From NCBI RefSeq assembly GCF_000808015.1, contig NZ_JWHR01000008.1, forward strand, positions 1-7,552: a stretch of DNA of 7,552 nucleotides, in the 5' to 3' direction. Position 1 is the stretch's first letter; every line of letters begins with the position of its first letter. A program made the position numbers and the translations under genes. Of this stretch, positions 6,847-7,552 are shown one piece after another. This DNA is from Terrisporobacter othiniensis. Its GTDB lineage: Bacteria; Bacillota; Clostridia; Peptostreptococcales; Peptostreptococcaceae. The notes beneath the pieces are model-generated. The model saw only the letters and a list, made by a program, of their open reading frames with translations, was not told the DNA's origin and ran no database searches.

Positions 6847-6889
6847 TAAATTAAAAACTTGTAAATTTACTTTTACAGTTTTTAATTTA
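6847..6889 (-). terminator. AT-rich hairpin over the stop codon of the 123-residue gene
   Basis: A 12-base-pair outer stem (6847-6858 with 6878-6889) continues into a 6-base-pair inner stem (6860-6865 with 6872-6877) with one bulged base and a six-base loop. It covers the stop codon at 6882-6884. There are few GC pairs and no long U-run beyond the stem, although the descending arm itself is U-rich. It could be a leaky terminator or an mRNA-end structure between the two minus-strand genes. Confidence 0.35.
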
Positions 6890-7253
6890 CAAATTTCCAT
6901 ATATACACATCTTTCATTATATTTATTTGTTCTAATTCTTCAAATAATTCATGTAAACTTAAAAACTGGCTTATAATTCTATCTTTAGATTTATTATCTA
7001 TTTTAAATTCATCTAACTGTTCTATCCCTAAAGCAAGCCTCCCCATAGATATCATAAATTCATTATAATTTTCATCATATAATTTATATTTACTACTTAA
7101 ATCTTCCAATGTTTTAAATTTATTTTTTGCATCTTTTTCATAATTTATTATATCTTCATTTGAAATAATCTTCATCTTATCCATATAGCTATCTATTTTT
7201 TTCATTAAATAGTTTTTATAGTAAGAAATAATTTCTTTTATTGATTCTTCCAT
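6882..7253 (-). CDS. Hypothetical helical protein, 123 residues
   Basis: I do not recognise a family. The protein is rich in Lys, Glu, Ile and Asn and has no cysteine, signal peptide or membrane segment. It reads as mostly alpha-helical throughout: 1-30, 33-60 and 62-83 have helix-like periodicity, and FLSLHELFEELEQI (97-110) is strongly amphipathic. It ends VYIWKFVN. A small cytoplasmic helical-bundle protein is likely. The ATG at 7253 is preceded by AGGAG (7269-7265) at 11 bases, and a perfect TATAAT lies just upstream at 7282-7277. Isoleucine codons favour ATA in the first 40 codons, like typA, so it looks native. It is followed on the same strand by the cysteine-rich small gene and may share its transcript. 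It is divergent from the truncated frame at 7439. Confidence 0.75.
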   Translation of the reverse strand: MEESIKEIISYYKNYLMKKIDSYMDKMKIISNEDIINYEKDAKNKFKTLEDLSSKYKLYDENYNEFMISMGRLALGIEQLDEFKIDNKSKDRIISQFLSLHELFEELEQINIMKDVYIWKFVN

Positions 7254-7276
7254 TTTATAATTTACTCCTATCTGTC

Positions 7277-7282
7277 ATTATA
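7277..7282 (-). promoter_or_regulatory. Probable -10 box of the 123-residue gene
   Basis: A perfect TATAAT on the minus strand, 8 bases before the ribosome binding site AGGAG (7269-7265). No good -35 box is found at 16 to 19 bases; the sequence there is ATTAAA-like. The close placement would make the leader only about 15 to 20 bases long. Confidence 0.4.
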
Positions 7283-7338
7283 CTAAATACTTTATTATTT
7301 TTAATAATACCCAAAAAACATATGATTATCTAATAACT

Positions 7339-7379
7339 ATCTATTTTAAAATTAAAATTTTAAACGATAGAAAATAGAT
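7339..7379. repeat. Nested AT-rich inverted repeats in the divergent spacer
   Basis: ATCTATTTT (7339-7347) is repeated inverted as AAAATAGAT (7371-7379). Inside it TTTAAAAT (7345-7352) pairs with ATTTTAAA (7357-7364) around a four-base loop; the two pairings overlap and exclude each other in part. They lie midway between two divergent reading frames, where an operator would sit. Almost all bases are A or T, so chance is a strong alternative. Confidence 0.3.
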
Positions 7380-7438
7380 TATAAATTCCCAAAAACTAAA
7401 AAAAGATTGATTATTGACTACAAAATATAAAAAATAGA

Positions 7439-7552
7439 ATGAACAGATCTTTAAACAATCAAGTGATATTAGATAATGAAAAATTGGTAAATACCTTTGA
7501 TAAAATAAATAATTATATGAAAAACTATATAATAAGAGACAAAGTTATACAG
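7439..7552 (+). CDS. Start of a hypothetical gene, cut by the window edge
   Basis: An ATG opens a frame that stays open for 38 codons to the end of the window; an in-frame TGA (7415-7417) lies just upstream, so the gene cannot begin much earlier. The visible protein starts MNRSLNNQVILDNEKL and continues with NTFDKINNYMKNYI, polar and probably helical, with no motif I recognise. There is no clear Shine-Dalgarno before the ATG, only AAAAAATAGA. It is divergent from the 123-residue gene. Its length and function cannot be judged from what is visible. Confidence 0.5.
   Translation, partial: MNRSLNNQVILDNEKLVNTFDKINNYMKNYIIRDKVIQ

Noticed and set aside
6808..6881. T-box or riboswitch leader for the cysteine-rich small gene
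   Set aside because: The GC-rich CCAAGGCGGG is only loosely like a T-box core, the spacer is too short for a full leader, and no competing terminator and antiterminator stems are found.
7414..7419. TTGACT resembling a -35 box before the edge gene
   Set aside because: Only 19 bases separate it from the ATG, so the -10 box would fall inside the start codon region; GAATGA at that place is no -10 match.

Overview
The window is very AT-rich and reads as Gram-positive Clostridia. Three things point there: the typA product, strong AGGAG-type ribosome binding sites, and a host-like gene set that prefers ATA for isoleucine. A Peptostreptococcaceae-type genome (the Clostridioides, Romboutsia or Paeniclostridium group) is my best guess, but this is inferred from style and not from a database match. 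There are six protein genes, one of them cut by the right edge. I see no rRNA, tRNA, CRISPR array or transposase.

Layout, left to right. A 2H phosphoesterase gene (+, 42-566) starts with TTG and ends in a perfect bidirectional hairpin (559-601). Facing it is a very large lone gene (-, 636-4271) for a protein with two CDP-glycerol:glycerophosphate glycerophosphotransferase domains, a teichoic-acid or capsule polymerase type. The 376-base gap that follows (4284-4659) holds the divergent promoters of this gene and of typA (+, 4660-6492), a ribosome-associated translational GTPase. A second bidirectional hairpin (6504-6542) separates typA from two minus-strand genes: a 65-residue cysteine-rich DUF1450-like protein (6596-6793) and, upstream of it, an unrecognised 123-residue helical protein (6882-7253). 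A 185-base divergent spacer leads to a truncated plus-strand reading frame (7439-7552).

The genes do not form one pathway. typA and the small genes look like ordinary chromosomal housekeeping or hypothetical genes. The glycerophosphotransferase gene stands out. It has its own promoter and shares its terminator with the gene facing it. It has no companion polymer genes in the window, and its isoleucine and glutamine codons differ from typA. Just upstream, ending directly against its longest start codon, is a start-less coding-like fragment that may be the tail of a lost operon partner. The simplest reading is a horizontally acquired surface-polymer gene placed between conserved genes. I see no clearly new biological system; the tandem-domain polymerase and its possible operon remnant are the points most worth following.
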